Below, in pieces: positions 41,547-50,651 of a stretch of DNA of 64,000 nt. The DNA lies in NCBI GenBank assembly GCA_964427505.1, contig CAYRUO010000001.1, positions 186,001-250,000 of the forward strand, given 5' to 3'. Made by a program: the position numbers and the translations under genes. Origin of the DNA: Thermanaerothrix sp034436175. Its GTDB lineage: Bacteria; Chloroflexota; Anaerolineae; Anaerolineales; Anaerolineaceae. Every line of letters begins with the position of its first letter. The first letter of the stretch is position 1. The notes below the pieces were generated by a model, which was given only the letters and a program-made list of their open reading frames with translations, made no database searches and was not told the origin of the DNA.

Positions 41547-42404
41547 CTAGGCCTGTTCTTTAGGCTCGCCGTTTTCAGGGGGCTGACTGTTCTTGCCGCG
41601 CCCAAGTTGCTGGGAACGCTCGTAAGCGGCCCAGACGGCGCGGCTGATGGCCGTGCGAAACCCTGCTTTCTCCAAATAGTATAGCGCAGCCGCAGACGTG
41701 CCGCCAGGCGATGTCACCTCATTGCGCAGGGAAGCCGGGTGAGCATGGCGAAGAGCGTAGTATTCCACCGAACCACGTAAGGTTTGCACGACCAGTTGCT
41801 CGGCGATGCGGCGTGGAAACCCCAGGTGCACGCCGGCATCAATCAGGGCTTCCATGAAAAGGAAGACGTAGGCAGGTCCGGTCCCCGAAAGGGCAGTCGC
41901 CATGTCGAGGTAATTTTCCTCCTCCACAAACACCTCTTGGCCGAGGGCGCCCAGGATTTGCTTGGCCATCTCAAGTTGAGCACCGCTGACGCTGGGGGAA
42001 GCGGTCCACACGGTAATACCCTGACCGATTTGAGCCGGGGTGTTGGGCATCGCTCGGACAATGATTGGATGATTGAGAGCACGGGCAATTTTTTGAATGG
42101 GCGCCCCGGCAACGATGGAAAGCACCAGTGCTTCGGGCCGGACTTGATCACGTAGGCCGACCAGCACGGCTTCGAGACGTTGAGGTTTGACGGAAAGGAT
42201 GACGATATCTGCGCTACGCGCGGCTTCGGCGTTATCAGTGGTAAAACGGATGCCATAACGCTCGGTTAATTCCCGACCTCGCTCCGGACGGGGCCCGGCG
42301 GCGATGATCTGGTTAGGGGCAACCACCTTCTGACGGATCAGGCCGTTGATGATGGCCTCGGCCATGACCCCTGGACCAATGAGTGCAATACGTTGCTCGT
42401 TCAT
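41547..42404 (-). CDS. proC: pyrroline-5-carboxylate reductase
   Basis: 285 residues. Rossmann start RIALIGPGVMAEAIINGL, then VILSVKPQ, RAMPNTPAQIGQGITVW and the C-terminal signature LRNEVTSPGGTSAAALYYLEKAGFRTAI. It makes proline from P5C with NAD(P)H. The final ~20 residues are polar and variable. It follows the methyltransferase gene by 30 bp and precedes the membrane gene. Confidence 0.96.
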   Translation of the reverse strand: MNEQRIALIGPGVMAEAIINGLIRQKVVAPNQIIAAGPRPERGRELTERYGIRFTTDNAEAARSADIVILSVKPQRLEAVLVGLRDQVRPEALVLSIVAGAPIQKIARALNHPIIVRAMPNTPAQIGQGITVWTASPSVSGAQLEMAKQILGALGQEVFVEEENYLDMATALSGTGPAYVFLFMEALIDAGVHLGFPRRIAEQLVVQTLRGSVEYYALRHAHPASLRNEVTSPGGTSAAALYYLEKAGFRTAISRAVWAAYERSQQLGRGKNSQPPENGEPKEQA

Positions 42405-42434
42405 GAATCGGGTTAAACCTCCTTTGGCATAAGT

Positions 42435-43376
42435 TCAGGTGGACCAACGGGCAAAGATAGCCGTTGGCAATAGGCGGTTACCGCTGGTCTCAATGAGGGC
42501 GACTTCACCCACTTCAACCTGCCCTTTCCACTGGCTCAGAGTTTCGGTAAGGGCATAATAAAGGGTAATGGCAGAGGCTTTGACGGCGTAAGCCGTGAGC
42601 ATGACGAATACCGGTTCTGCGCTGAGCACGGCGCGGCAGGCTTGCAACAATTCTGGGAGTAGTTTGTAGAATTCCCAGACCTCTCCCTTGGGGCCCCGCC
42701 CAAATTTGGGCGGGTCGAGGATCAGGCCATCATAGCGGCGACCGCGGCGTGCTTCGCGTTGGGTGAATTTAAGGGCGTCATCCACAATCCAGCGGATTGG
42801 TGCATCTTGAAGACCGCTCAAAATCTGGTTTTCGTGGCCCCAGGTGATGGCCTTACGGGAAGCATCTACATGGGTGACGTGGGCACCGGCCTGGGCGGCG
42901 GCGAGTGTGGCTAAACCGGTGTAACCAAAGAGGTTGAGGACATTAAGCGGGCGCCTGGTGGAGCGAATGCGTTCCTGAATCCAATCCCATTGGCTGGCCT
43001 GTTCAGGAAAGAGACCGACGTGACGGGATGTGCTCCGTTGCACCCAACAGCGGAGACCTTTATAGCGCACCGACCAGCGCTCAGGAAGCGGACGCCGCAC
43101 TTCCCAGGTGCCACCCCCTTCATCGCTGGAGGGTTGAAAGCGCGCGTGGGCTTGTGCCCAGGCTTCAGCGGGGAGGCTGGGTTTCCAGATCGCTTCCGCT
43201 TCGGGGCGGATTAAGATGTATTCACCATAGCGTTCTAGTTTTTGTCCGTTGCCACTATCCAGCAGTTCGTAATCTTCCCACTCAGGCGAGGTGAGCACGT
43301 GCAGTTGCGGCGGTTTTAAAACCGCGGCAGCGTGGCCGTGAGAATGGAAGGGAGATGCTGATGTGGGAGGAGCCAT
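42435..43376 (-). CDS. class I SAM-dependent methyltransferase, RlmI-like
   Basis: 313 residues. The SAM-binding motif is LNVLNLFGYTGLATLAAAQAGAHVTHVDAS, and the NPPY-type motif is the DPPKFGRGP form seen in rRNA cytosine methyltransferases of the RlmI/YccW class. The N-terminal part is shorter than RlmI and lacks a clear PUA domain. Probable target is RNA; not certain. Probably co-transcribed with proC and the membrane gene. Confidence 0.8.
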   Translation of the reverse strand: MAPPTSASPFHSHGHAAAVLKPPQLHVLTSPEWEDYELLDSGNGQKLERYGEYILIRPEAEAIWKPSLPAEAWAQAHARFQPSSDEGGGTWEVRRPLPERWSVRYKGLRCWVQRSTSRHVGLFPEQASQWDWIQERIRSTRRPLNVLNLFGYTGLATLAAAQAGAHVTHVDASRKAITWGHENQILSGLQDAPIRWIVDDALKFTQREARRGRRYDGLILDPPKFGRGPKGEVWEFYKLLPELLQACRAVLSAEPVFVMLTAYAVKASAITLYYALTETLSQWKGQVEVGEVALIETSGNRLLPTAIFARWST

Positions 43377-43482
43377 TGGCGCAAGAGGGAATCACGAGTT
43401 GAATTTTAGTATACCACTACCCGGTGAAGGGGGTTGAGCGAGTATAATGCGGTTATGCTATCGTGTTGAGGATATGGACACT

Positions 43483-44655
43483 ATGGAGAAATCGTTTAAC
43501 TTTGAAACCTGCCCCGAACGTCGTACCACCGAGAGCCTTAAGTGGCGTGTCTATGCTGAGGATGTTCTCCCGATGTGGGTGGCGGATATGGATTTTCTCT
43601 CTCCGCCCGCGGTGATCGAAGCCTTACGGCAGCGGGTGGAACATGGTGTCTTTGGCTATGCCATTGATCCGCCGGGATTAAAGCAAGCGATTGTGGCTTG
43701 GCTGGCTTTGCGCTATAACTGGCAGGTGAATGAAGAGGAAATTTTGTTTGTGCCCAGTGTGGTCAGTGGGTTTAATCTAGTTGCTTTGGCATTAAGGGCC
43801 CCCGGCGCCGGATTGTTGATTCAAACGCCGGTTTATCCGCCTTTTTTAAATGTGGCGCGCCAAGCCGGAATGAAAGACCAACGTTTACCGCTTTCGCGCG
43901 ATGCGGAGGGCCGCTATTTTGTGGATGGCGATCGTTTTCGGTCAGCATTGACCCCAGAAACGCGTATGTTTCTTCTTTGCAATCCGCATAATCCGGTGGG
44001 GCGTGTGTTCACCCGGGAAGAACTCTGGGCCATGGCTGAAGCCTGTTTGGAACGTAATGTAGTGATTTGCTCGGATGAGATCCATTGTGATTTGGTCTAC
44101 AGTGGTCACACGCACATTCCGATTGCTACGCTTGATCCGGCCGTTGCTCAGAAGACGGTTACCCTAATGTCGCCAAGCAAGACGTTTAATGTGGCCGGCT
44201 TGAAATTCGCTTTCGCTGTTGTGCCCGACCCGGCATTGCGCAAGACGCTCAAGCAACTTGTCCACGACCTAGGGGGAGGCATGAATATCATGGGGCTGGT
44301 GGCTGCAGAAGCCGCCTACACCCGGGGAGCAGAATGGCTTCAGGCGCTACTTGGCGTGCTGGAAGCCAACCGCGATTTTGTGTATAGGTTTGTGCGTGAT
44401 GAATTGCCCGGGGTGAAGATGAATTCTCCCGAGGCAACTTACCTGGCGTGGCTCGATTGTCGGGATTTGGATTTGCAACCAAGTCCCTATGAATTCTTCT
44501 TGAATGAAGCGCGTGTGGCTTTGAATAATGGCAGGGATTTTGGGCAAGAAGGACGCGGTTTCGTCCGCCTGAACTTTGGTTGTCCTCGCGCAACGCTTGA
44601 GCAGGGCTTAATGCGGATGAGGGAGGCATTGGAAAGAGCCCGGATGGTTTCGTGA
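43483..44655 (+). CDS. PatB/MalY-family PLP aminotransferase (cystathionine beta-lyase-like)
   Basis: 390 residues from ATG 43483 (MEKSFNFETCPERR), with GAGGAT upstream. Earlier in-frame ATGs at 43447 and 43474 are excluded or less likely because 43447 overlaps the TATAAT at 43443-43448. Fold-type I features: CNPHNPVGRVFTREEL, CSDEIHCDLVYSG and the PLP lysine in LMSPSKTFNVAGLK. MalY/PatB enzymes cleave cystathionine or act on related amino acids. Substrate not determined. Confidence 0.9.
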   Translation: MEKSFNFETCPERRTTESLKWRVYAEDVLPMWVADMDFLSPPAVIEALRQRVEHGVFGYAIDPPGLKQAIVAWLALRYNWQVNEEEILFVPSVVSGFNLVALALRAPGAGLLIQTPVYPPFLNVARQAGMKDQRLPLSRDAEGRYFVDGDRFRSALTPETRMFLLCNPHNPVGRVFTREELWAMAEACLERNVVICSDEIHCDLVYSGHTHIPIATLDPAVAQKTVTLMSPSKTFNVAGLKFAFAVVPDPALRKTLKQLVHDLGGGMNIMGLVAAEAAYTRGAEWLQALLGVLEANRDFVYRFVRDELPGVKMNSPEATYLAWLDCRDLDLQPSPYEFFLNEARVALNNGRDFGQEGRGFVRLNFGCPRATLEQGLMRMREALERARMVS

Positions 44656-44671
44656 ACGGGTTGGGTTGGTC

Positions 44672-45274
44672 ATGAGTAAGCCTCGATCACACGCCGGGAC
44701 ATGCTTAGGGATTCTCTTAGGTATAGCCCTTGCATTGACCCTCGCCTATGTCTTGTTGTGGGGGGTTGGGGCTATTCTAATCACATCAGACCCATTGCGC
44801 CCGGCGGAAGCACTGGTGCTATTGAGTGGAGGAGGGAAGGATCGCCTGGAAGAGGTAGTGAGAATTTACCGTCAAATTGGGGCGGATGTGGTGCTGTTGA
44901 CGAAAGCCGAGGGATCACGGGCAGAGAATTGGAATGCGGATGAATTGGTTTCAAAGGGCATTCCTGGGGAGGCAATTCATATCACTCGAAGGCGTGCCAG
45001 CAGCACGTATGAAGAAGCGCGCTACACCCGTGAAACTCTGGAGCAATTGGGGATGAAATCGGTATTAGTGATTACCGACCCGTATCACACGTTTCGCACG
45101 CGGTTAATCTTTTGGTCCGTGTACCGGGGAAGTGGTATTGAGGTCCGTGTGCGTGCGGTGCAAGGGCACTGGTATCGTTCGACGACTTGGATGCTCAGCC
45201 GGCGGGGATGGGAGACAACATTGAGTGAATTAATGAAACTGGTGGGGTTTATTGTGGGTGTACGAGGTGATTAA
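44672..45274 (+). CDS. DUF218/YdcF-like membrane-anchored protein
   Basis: 200 residues from ATG 44672. One N-terminal membrane segment (CLGILLGIALALTLAYVLLWGVG) is followed by an outer domain with AEALVLLSGGGKDRLEEVVRIYRQIGADVVLLTK, STYEEARYTRETLEQLGMKSVLVITDPYHTFRTRLIF, the pattern of SanA/ElyC/YdcF proteins. Some members affect envelope integrity; enzyme activity is unknown. Starts 16 bp after the aminotransferase and could share its transcript. Confidence 0.85.
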   Translation: MSKPRSHAGTCLGILLGIALALTLAYVLLWGVGAILITSDPLRPAEALVLLSGGGKDRLEEVVRIYRQIGADVVLLTKAEGSRAENWNADELVSKGIPGEAIHITRRRASSTYEEARYTRETLEQLGMKSVLVITDPYHTFRTRLIFWSVYRGSGIEVRVRAVQGHWYRSTTWMLSRRGWETTLSELMKLVGFIVGVRGD

Positions 45275-45276
45275 TA

Positions 45277-45305
45277 AAACACAGGGCTGCTCATGCAGCC
45301 CTGCG
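45277..45305 (-). terminator. terminator of the cold-shock gene
   Basis: CAGGGCTGC (45282-45290) pairs with GCAGCCCTG (45295-45303) over a 4-nt loop. On the minus strand it is followed by TGTTTTATT. Confidence 0.8.
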
Positions 45306-45325
45306 TGCTGTTGGCCAGCGGTGGT

Positions 45326-45541
45326 TTATTGCGACAACGGGACGACCCGTGCTGCCTGCAGGCCCTTTGGCCCTTCTTCAATGGAAAATTCCACTTTCTG
45401 GCCCTCTTTGAGTTGGCGATAACCGGCCATCTGGATCGCGGTGTAGTGGACGAAGACATCCTCGCCATTCTCACGGCCAATGAAGCCGTACCCCTTGGTG
45501 GGGTTGAACCACTTAACAGTTCCTACATAACGTTCAGACAT
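45326..45541 (-). CDS. cold-shock protein, CspA family
   Basis: 71 residues. The two nucleic-acid-binding motifs are KGYGFIG and VFVHY, within the single five-stranded cold-shock domain. The C-terminal half is normal length. It binds single-stranded RNA/DNA and acts as an RNA chaperone. The gene has a promoter about 75 bp upstream and its own terminator, so it is transcribed alone. Confidence 0.96.
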   Translation of the reverse strand: MSERYVGTVKWFNPTKGYGFIGRENGEDVFVHYTAIQMAGYRQLKEGQKVEFSIEEGPKGLQAARVVPLSQ

Positions 45542-45614
45542 GCCTTAAACTCCGTTTGGTACTTTGAGATTGCTGGGGCCTGCGGCGCGTTACCACGGGC
45601 CACGTTGAGGCAAG

Positions 45615-45641
45615 ATTATCATGCAATATAACAAATGTCAA
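45615..45641 (-). promoter_or_regulatory. putative promoter of the cold-shock gene
   Basis: On the minus strand TTGACA (45636-45641) and GATAAT (45615-45620), 15-bp spacer. The leader would be about 65 nt, short for CspA-type thermosensor leaders. Confidence 0.5.
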
Positions 45642-45673
45642 GCCGTTTAGCGGCTGATTTTTCCTGCTCTTGT

Positions 45674-45701
45674 TTGATTGGGTGGGCACTCGTGTTATAA
45701 T
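45674..45701 (+). promoter_or_regulatory. promoter of tRNA-Met(CAT)
   Basis: TTGATT (45674-45679), 16-bp spacer and TATAAT (45696-45701), 12 bp before the tRNA 5' end. Confidence 0.65.
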
Positions 45702-45713
45702 TTGAACCGAAGG

Positions 45714-45785
45714 GGGCCCGTAGCTCAGCGGCAGAGCGGGCGGCTCATAACCGCTTGGTCGCAGGTTCGAATCCTGCCGGGCCCA
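45714..45785 (+). tRNA. tRNA with anticodon CAT (elongator Met, or Ile2)
   Basis: 72 nt. Acceptor GGGCCCG/CGGGCCC, anticodon loop CTCATAA, T arm GGTTCGAATCC, discriminator A. The anticodon stem lacks the three consecutive G-C pairs of initiator tRNA, so it is not fMet. Elongator Met and lysidine-modified Ile2 cannot be told apart by eye. Confidence 0.93.
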
Positions 45786-45880
45786 CTAAGAGGCTATAAA
45801 GGGGGACAAAAAATGATCTTGGATCGGTTTTCGCTATTGATCCTGGGGGTATACCCATGAACGGAGTAAGTAAAGGCACC

Positions 45881-46387
45881 TTAAATTGGGCGCAACCTGA
45901 GTAAGTTTTGTTTCTGAAGCACGCGCTCTCCAGGTTGGACATAGATCTCTACAACCTGGCCGGCGTGCGGGGCGCGTAGTTCGTTTTGCATCTTCATTGA
46001 CTCTAGAATCACTAAGACCTCGTTGCTCTCAACAGTTTGATCTTTGCTGACCGGAATGGCCACGATCAGGCCGGGCATGGGGGCTTGAAGGATGTAATCC
46101 GAGCGCTCGGTTGAGCCGGGGGAAGTGGCTTTGTGGATTGCATGGGCCACCTCATCCTCGACTTGAGCGAGGTAAGTGCGTCCCTTGAGGTGGATCTCCC
46201 ATTCTTCACCCTGGGGAGTAGCCAACACTTCGTAGGATCTACCGTCAACGATGAGCGAGAGCAAAGGGGAATCGGCAAGGGTTGCCAAATCCACTTCGAC
46301 AATTTCGCCATTTAGGCGGATATGACGATCATCTAGGATCTCAATGTGATACTCCTGGTCGCCGATGCGCACCACATAACCGGTCAT
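45881..46387 (-). CDS. biotin carboxyl carrier protein
   Basis: 168 residues. The C-terminal biotinyl domain (about 98-168) contains the biotinylation motif ESMKM with K132, and APMPG upstream. The N-terminal part (about 1-80) is a beta-rich domain typical of carriers in acyl-CoA carboxylases. It carries carboxybiotin between the carboxylase and transferase encoded just upstream. It is last of the three-gene leftward operon, 23 bp after the biotin carboxylase. Confidence 0.93.
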   Translation of the reverse strand: MTGYVVRIGDQEYHIEILDDRHIRLNGEIVEVDLATLADSPLLSLIVDGRSYEVLATPQGEEWEIHLKGRTYLAQVEDEVAHAIHKATSPGSTERSDYILQAPMPGLIVAIPVSKDQTVESNEVLVILESMKMQNELRAPHAGQVVEIYVQPGERVLQKQNLLRLRPI

Positions 46388-46410
46388 CTTTGCCTCAGTA
46401 ATCCGTTAGA

Positions 46411-47922
46411 TTATCGCAAGGCATATTCCCATCGTCCTACCCATTTCCAGGCGCTGACCGGGCGGGCAGGTTGATAGGCCGGGACAACCTTTTGCGGGCG
46501 CTGGCGGTGCACCATCAGGGCGGCAGTAATGGCAGCCAGCATGGCCGCGGTCTTCTCGTCGCTGTTATGGGTGGTGACCAAATGATGATCCACAAAAGAG
46601 GTATCACACTGACCGGCAATAAAACGAGGATTGTGCATCAACGCCAAGTGGAAGGGAATGTTGGTCTGTACCCCAACGATGCGCAGTTCTTCGAGGGCGC
46701 GCCGCATGCGCTGAATGGCTTCGGCACGAGATTCACCCCACACGATCAGTTTGGCAACCAAAGGATCATAATAGGGCGTGATCTCATAACCGGCATAGAT
46801 TCCGCTGTCCAGGCGCACGCCAGGCCCTGCCGGGGTAAATAGATGCCGAACTTGTCCCACCATGGGGATGAAGTTATGAGCAGGGTCTTCGGCGTTAATG
46901 CGGCACTCGATGGCGGCACCGTGAAATTGAATATCCTCTTGGGTGAAACGCAGGGGACGCCCCATGGCGATCAGAATCTGCTCTTTGACCAGGTCAATTC
47001 CGGTGACCATTTCGGTAACCGGATGCTCGACCTGTAAGCGTGTGTTCATTTCCAGAAAGTAAAAGTTGCGATCTTGATCCACCAGAAACTCAATCGTACC
47101 GGCATTGACGTAACCCACAGCACGGGCTGCACGGACTGCTACTTCGCCCATTCGGATACGCAGGTCAGGAAATTCAACAAGCAGCGGGGAAGGGGATTCT
47201 TCCACCAATTTCTGATGACGGCGTTGGATGGAACATTCCCGTTCACCCAGGTGAATGATATTCCCGTAATGGTCGGCCAGAATTTGAAACTCGATGTGGC
47301 GTGCCCCGGGGATGAGTTTTTCGAGGTAAATGTTCCCGTCACCAAAAGCGGCTTCGGCTTCACGTCGCGCGGCTTTTAGCAGGGTAGGCATTTCTTCCAG
47401 TGAGCGCACCTCACGCATTCCCTTGCCCCCACCGCCGGCAGTGGCTTTGATGAGCAGAGGGAAGCCAATTTGGGGGGCGATGGCTAACAATTCCTCATCG
47501 CTGAGGTTGCCTTCTCCCTCGGTACCGGGCACGACTGGCACGCCGGCTGCAGCCACCGTTGCACGAGCCACGGCTTTATCGCCCATCGCGGCAATGGCGG
47601 AGGGTTTGGGGCCGATGAAGGTAATTCCCGCGTCCTGGCAGGCTTGGGCAAAATCAGCTCGTTCGGCCAGAAAACCATAGCCGGGGTGAATGGCATCGGC
47701 GCCGCATTTGCGGGCGATGGCCAAAATCTTGTCCGCGCACAGGTAAGATTCGCGCGCCGGCGATGGGCCAAGGTAGTATGCCTCGTCGGCATAGCGCACA
47801 TGGAGGGCTTGGCGATCTGCGTCCGAATAAACCGCCACGCTTGGAATGCCTAATTCTCGGCAAGCGCGGGCAATGCGAACGGCGATTTCGCCGCGATTAG
47901 CAATCAAAATTTTCTTAAACAT
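46411..47922 (-). CDS. accC: biotin carboxylase subunit
   Basis: 503 residues. The ATP-grasp fold is complete: KILIANRGEIAVRIARACRELG, the Gly-rich loop ATAGGGGKGMREV, the HIEFQILAD strand and EMNTRLQVEHPVTEMVTGIDLV. It carboxylates the biotin of the carrier protein with ATP and bicarbonate. It starts 30 bp after the transferase gene. The same subunit may also serve acetyl-CoA carboxylase. Confidence 0.95.
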   Translation of the reverse strand: MFKKILIANRGEIAVRIARACRELGIPSVAVYSDADRQALHVRYADEAYYLGPSPARESYLCADKILAIARKCGADAIHPGYGFLAERADFAQACQDAGITFIGPKPSAIAAMGDKAVARATVAAAGVPVVPGTEGEGNLSDEELLAIAPQIGFPLLIKATAGGGGKGMREVRSLEEMPTLLKAARREAEAAFGDGNIYLEKLIPGARHIEFQILADHYGNIIHLGERECSIQRRHQKLVEESPSPLLVEFPDLRIRMGEVAVRAARAVGYVNAGTIEFLVDQDRNFYFLEMNTRLQVEHPVTEMVTGIDLVKEQILIAMGRPLRFTQEDIQFHGAAIECRINAEDPAHNFIPMVGQVRHLFTPAGPGVRLDSGIYAGYEITPYYDPLVAKLIVWGESRAEAIQRMRRALEELRIVGVQTNIPFHLALMHNPRFIAGQCDTSFVDHHLVTTHNSDEKTAAMLAAITAALMVHRQRPQKVVPAYQPARPVSAWKWVGRWEYALR

Positions 47923-47952
47923 CGTGCCTCCTTTGCCGTCTCCTCAAGTTGG

Positions 47953-49503
47953 TTACAAAGGAATGTTGCCGTGCTTCTTCGGCGGATTGGTGTCGCGTTT
48001 GTTGATCAACATTTGTAAGCCTTCGATCAAGCGCGGACGGGTTTCATGAGGTTCTATGACATCATCAATGTAACCCCGCGCTGCCGCTACGTAGGGATTT
48101 GCAAACTTGTCGCGATATTCTTGTACCAGTTCTGCCTTGCGTTGGGTGGGATTTGTAGAGGCTTCTATTTCCCGGCGGAAAATAATGCTCATAGCCCCCT
48201 CAGGACCCATGACGGCGATTTCGGCAGAGGGCCACGCTAGGTTGAGATCCGAACGCAGGTGTTTACTGCTCATCACAATGTAAGCCCCGCCGTAAGCCTT
48301 GCGGGTAATAACGGTTAACTTGGGCACTGTGGCTTCGCAGTAGGCGTGGAGCAGTTTAGCCCCGGCGCGAATGACACCGCCGTGTTCCTGGGCTGTGCCG
48401 GGCATGAAGCCAGGTACATCCACAAAAGTCACCAATGGAATATTGAAGGCATCGCAAAAACGGACAAAGCGAGCGGCTTTTTCAGCGGCGTGTATATCGA
48501 GTACGCCGGCTAAGACGGCGGGTTGATTGGCAATGATACCCACACTGTAACCCCCAAGGCGCGCAAATCCAATGACGATATTGGGGGCATAAGATTCCTG
48601 CAATTCAAAAAACTGTCCGTTGTCCACGATGAGATTCAGAGCGGCTTTGATATCATAGGCGCGGGAAGGGTCGTCTGGCACCAGATCATCGAGGGCCTCT
48701 TCCATGCGTGCGGGATCATCCGATGTGGCAACAAAAGGTGGATCGCTCATATTGTTGGAAGGCAGGTAACCGAGCAATTGACGGGTGAGCGATAGGGCTT
48801 CGGCTTCGCTTTCGGCAACGCGGTGCGCGACGCCTGAGAGTTGAGCATGGACGTCCGCCCCTCCCAGTTGTTCAAAGGTGACCTCTTCGTGGGTAACCGC
48901 TTTTACGACTTCAGGGCCGGTGACAAACATTTGTGACGAACCGCGGACCATGAAAATGAAATCGGTCAAAGCGGGTGAATAGACCGCTCCCCCCGCGCAG
49001 GGGCCCATAATCAGGGAGACTTGAGGAATGACCCCTGAGGCCAAGGTGTTCCGCAAAAACACATCCCCGTAGCCGGCCAGGGCATCTATTCCTTCTTGAA
49101 TGCGTGCCCCTCCCGAATCGTTAATGCCGATGAGGGGAGCGCCGTTTTTCATGGCTAAGTCCATTACCTTGCAAATCTTTTGAGCGTGGATCTCGCCCAG
49201 GCTGCCCCCGAGCACCGTGAAATCTTGGGAGAAGACGAAAACCTGGCGGCCGTCAATTGTTCCCCAGCCGGTTACAACCCCATCACCCAAATAACGTTGC
49301 TGATCGAGGCCAAAGTCATGACAGCGGTGGAGCGCTAACGCGTCGAGTTCGCGAAATGAACCGGGATCGAGTAAAAGATCAATTCGCTCGCGGGCGGTTA
49401 GTCGTCCCTTCTTATGTTGGACTTCAATGCGTTCGATGCCGCCTCCCAGGCGGGCTTGTGCCTTGAGCATGCGTAGGCGTTGGAGTTTGGGGTTTTCACT
49501 CAT
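47953..49503 (-). CDS. acyl-CoA carboxyltransferase subunit (propionyl-CoA type)
   Basis: 516 residues with both halves of the crotonase-like transferase fold: RERIDLLLDPGSFRELDAL, GGARIQEGIDALAGYGDVF, MGPCAGGAVYSPALTDF and the second half VDVPGFMPGTAQEHGGVIRAGAKLLHAYCEA, with GGAYIVM. Sequence pattern matches propionyl-CoA/methylmalonyl-CoA transferases (PccB/MmdA). First gene of the operon. Choice of acyl-CoA cannot be read. No MmdB/Na+-pump genes are beside it. Confidence 0.92.
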   Translation of the reverse strand: MSENPKLQRLRMLKAQARLGGGIERIEVQHKKGRLTARERIDLLLDPGSFRELDALALHRCHDFGLDQQRYLGDGVVTGWGTIDGRQVFVFSQDFTVLGGSLGEIHAQKICKVMDLAMKNGAPLIGINDSGGARIQEGIDALAGYGDVFLRNTLASGVIPQVSLIMGPCAGGAVYSPALTDFIFMVRGSSQMFVTGPEVVKAVTHEEVTFEQLGGADVHAQLSGVAHRVAESEAEALSLTRQLLGYLPSNNMSDPPFVATSDDPARMEEALDDLVPDDPSRAYDIKAALNLIVDNGQFFELQESYAPNIVIGFARLGGYSVGIIANQPAVLAGVLDIHAAEKAARFVRFCDAFNIPLVTFVDVPGFMPGTAQEHGGVIRAGAKLLHAYCEATVPKLTVITRKAYGGAYIVMSSKHLRSDLNLAWPSAEIAVMGPEGAMSIIFRREIEASTNPTQRKAELVQEYRDKFANPYVAAARGYIDDVIEPHETRPRLIEGLQMLINKRDTNPPKKHGNIPL

Positions 49504-49845
49504 GGCGGGATATCTGTATCTTCGGGTTTGGCGTTGTGGTTCTCTTCAATGAGCCTGGATGCCTGTGCATCCTCGACCTAATCAAATTAACCCCGTTAAC
49601 GCGTTTCGTTGCGGGATTTTGAGCCAAGGAACGTTTCATGCAAAGCGTTTTCATCGGTAGCCGTCTCGATACTCGTGCTCTGGAATATATGACGCTGTTT
49701 ATCCTATTTCGGTAGAACCCTCAAAATCTATCAAACTTTCTCGGGCACAAAATTCACTTTGATATACTTGGGACTGACGGCGAGGGAAGTATTCGGCAGC
49801 GGCTTTTTGTCATGTCTCTATGACTCTTGTGAACGGAGGTGGCAA
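49504..49845. other. gene-free stretch between divergent units
   Basis: 342 bp holding the upstream region of the carboxylase operon (leftward) and of the MscS-like gene (rightward). The only promoter-like word is TATACT at 49763-49768 with a weak upstream box. No strong hairpin or repeat was noticed. Confidence 0.5.
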
Positions 49846-50397
49846 ATGATAGGGTTCTCATTGGTTCAGGTTGTGGCAGTATTGGCGAAACCGGCCTTCA
49901 TTATCATCTTGGCAATCGTTGCTCAGAGGCTAAGCGTCTCCGGTTTTCGAGCGCTTGAGAGGCGGTTGCTGACGCGCTGGGTGGCATTACCGGAACGCAA
50001 GGGGCGCATTCATACACTCGTTCAACTTGGGCAACATACCGTCAATGTGGTGATTGTTGTGTTGGCGTTACTTATGGTGCTGCACGCGATGGGTATTAAT
50101 ATCTTGCCCCTGTTGACCGGCGCAGGCGTCTTGGGATTGGCGCTCTCTCTAGGGACGCAGACGTTGGTGCGTGATGTCATCAACGGGGTTTTTATCCTAC
50201 TGGAAGGACAATTTGAACTGGGGGATACAATTCGAGTTGGAGACCATGAGGGTGTGGTGGAAGAGATGACCCTGCGGGTGACGCGGGTGAGAGATAAAGC
50301 GGGGAATACCCATATCTTACCTAATGGGGAGATTCGCATGGTGGTTAACCTCGGCAAACCCCACTTGGCGGGTGGGACCGTGCAGGAACCCGAGTGA
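49846..50397 (+). CDS. short MscS-family mechanosensitive channel
   Basis: 183 residues from ATG 49846 with GGAGGTG upstream; the longer frame is without a site. About three membrane helices are followed by the MscS core LLTGAGVLGLALSLGTQTLVRDVINGVFILLEGQFELGDTIRVG and part of the beta domain (EEMTLRVTRVRDKAGNTHILPNGEI). The C-terminal alpha/beta domain is missing, so it is a short form. It probably gates ions or small solutes during osmotic downshift. Confidence 0.88.
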   Translation: MIGFSLVQVVAVLAKPAFIIILAIVAQRLSVSGFRALERRLLTRWVALPERKGRIHTLVQLGQHTVNVVIVVLALLMVLHAMGINILPLLTGAGVLGLALSLGTQTLVRDVINGVFILLEGQFELGDTIRVGDHEGVVEEMTLRVTRVRDKAGNTHILPNGEIRMVVNLGKPHLAGGTVQEPE

Positions 50398-50450
50398 GAG
50401 GCTGAGACAAAATGTGTTAAAATCTAAATTCCGATAGAGGAGGTCAAAAT

Positions 50451-50651
50451 ATGGCGGTGGTGTTAATCTTGCGCAAGCAAGAATATCAACTTGAAGGGAC
50501 AATGACAGTCAAAGAGGCTTTGAAGCGCTTGAATCTCTCTCCCGAGTCGCACCTGGTGGTGCGCAACGGCGAGTTGCTCAACGAAAATGACGTGTTACGG
50601 GATGGCGATGTCGTTAAAATTGTCCCCTCAATTTCCGGAGGTGGATGGTGA
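50451..50651 (+). CDS. ubiquitin-like sulfur carrier, TtuB/ThiS-like
   Basis: 66 residues, ATG 50451 with AGGAGG upstream. A beta-grasp fold: VVLILRKQEYQLEGTMTVKEALKRL, then VVRNGELLNENDVLRDGDVVKIVPSISG. Instead of ending in GG the protein ends in GGGW. TtuB-type carriers must end in a free Gly-Gly to be thiocarboxylated, so a trim of the last residues or use of a different Gly would be needed. It overlaps the TtuA-like gene by 7 bp. Confidence 0.85.
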   Translation: MAVVLILRKQEYQLEGTMTVKEALKRLNLSPESHLVVRNGELLNENDVLRDGDVVKIVPSISGGGW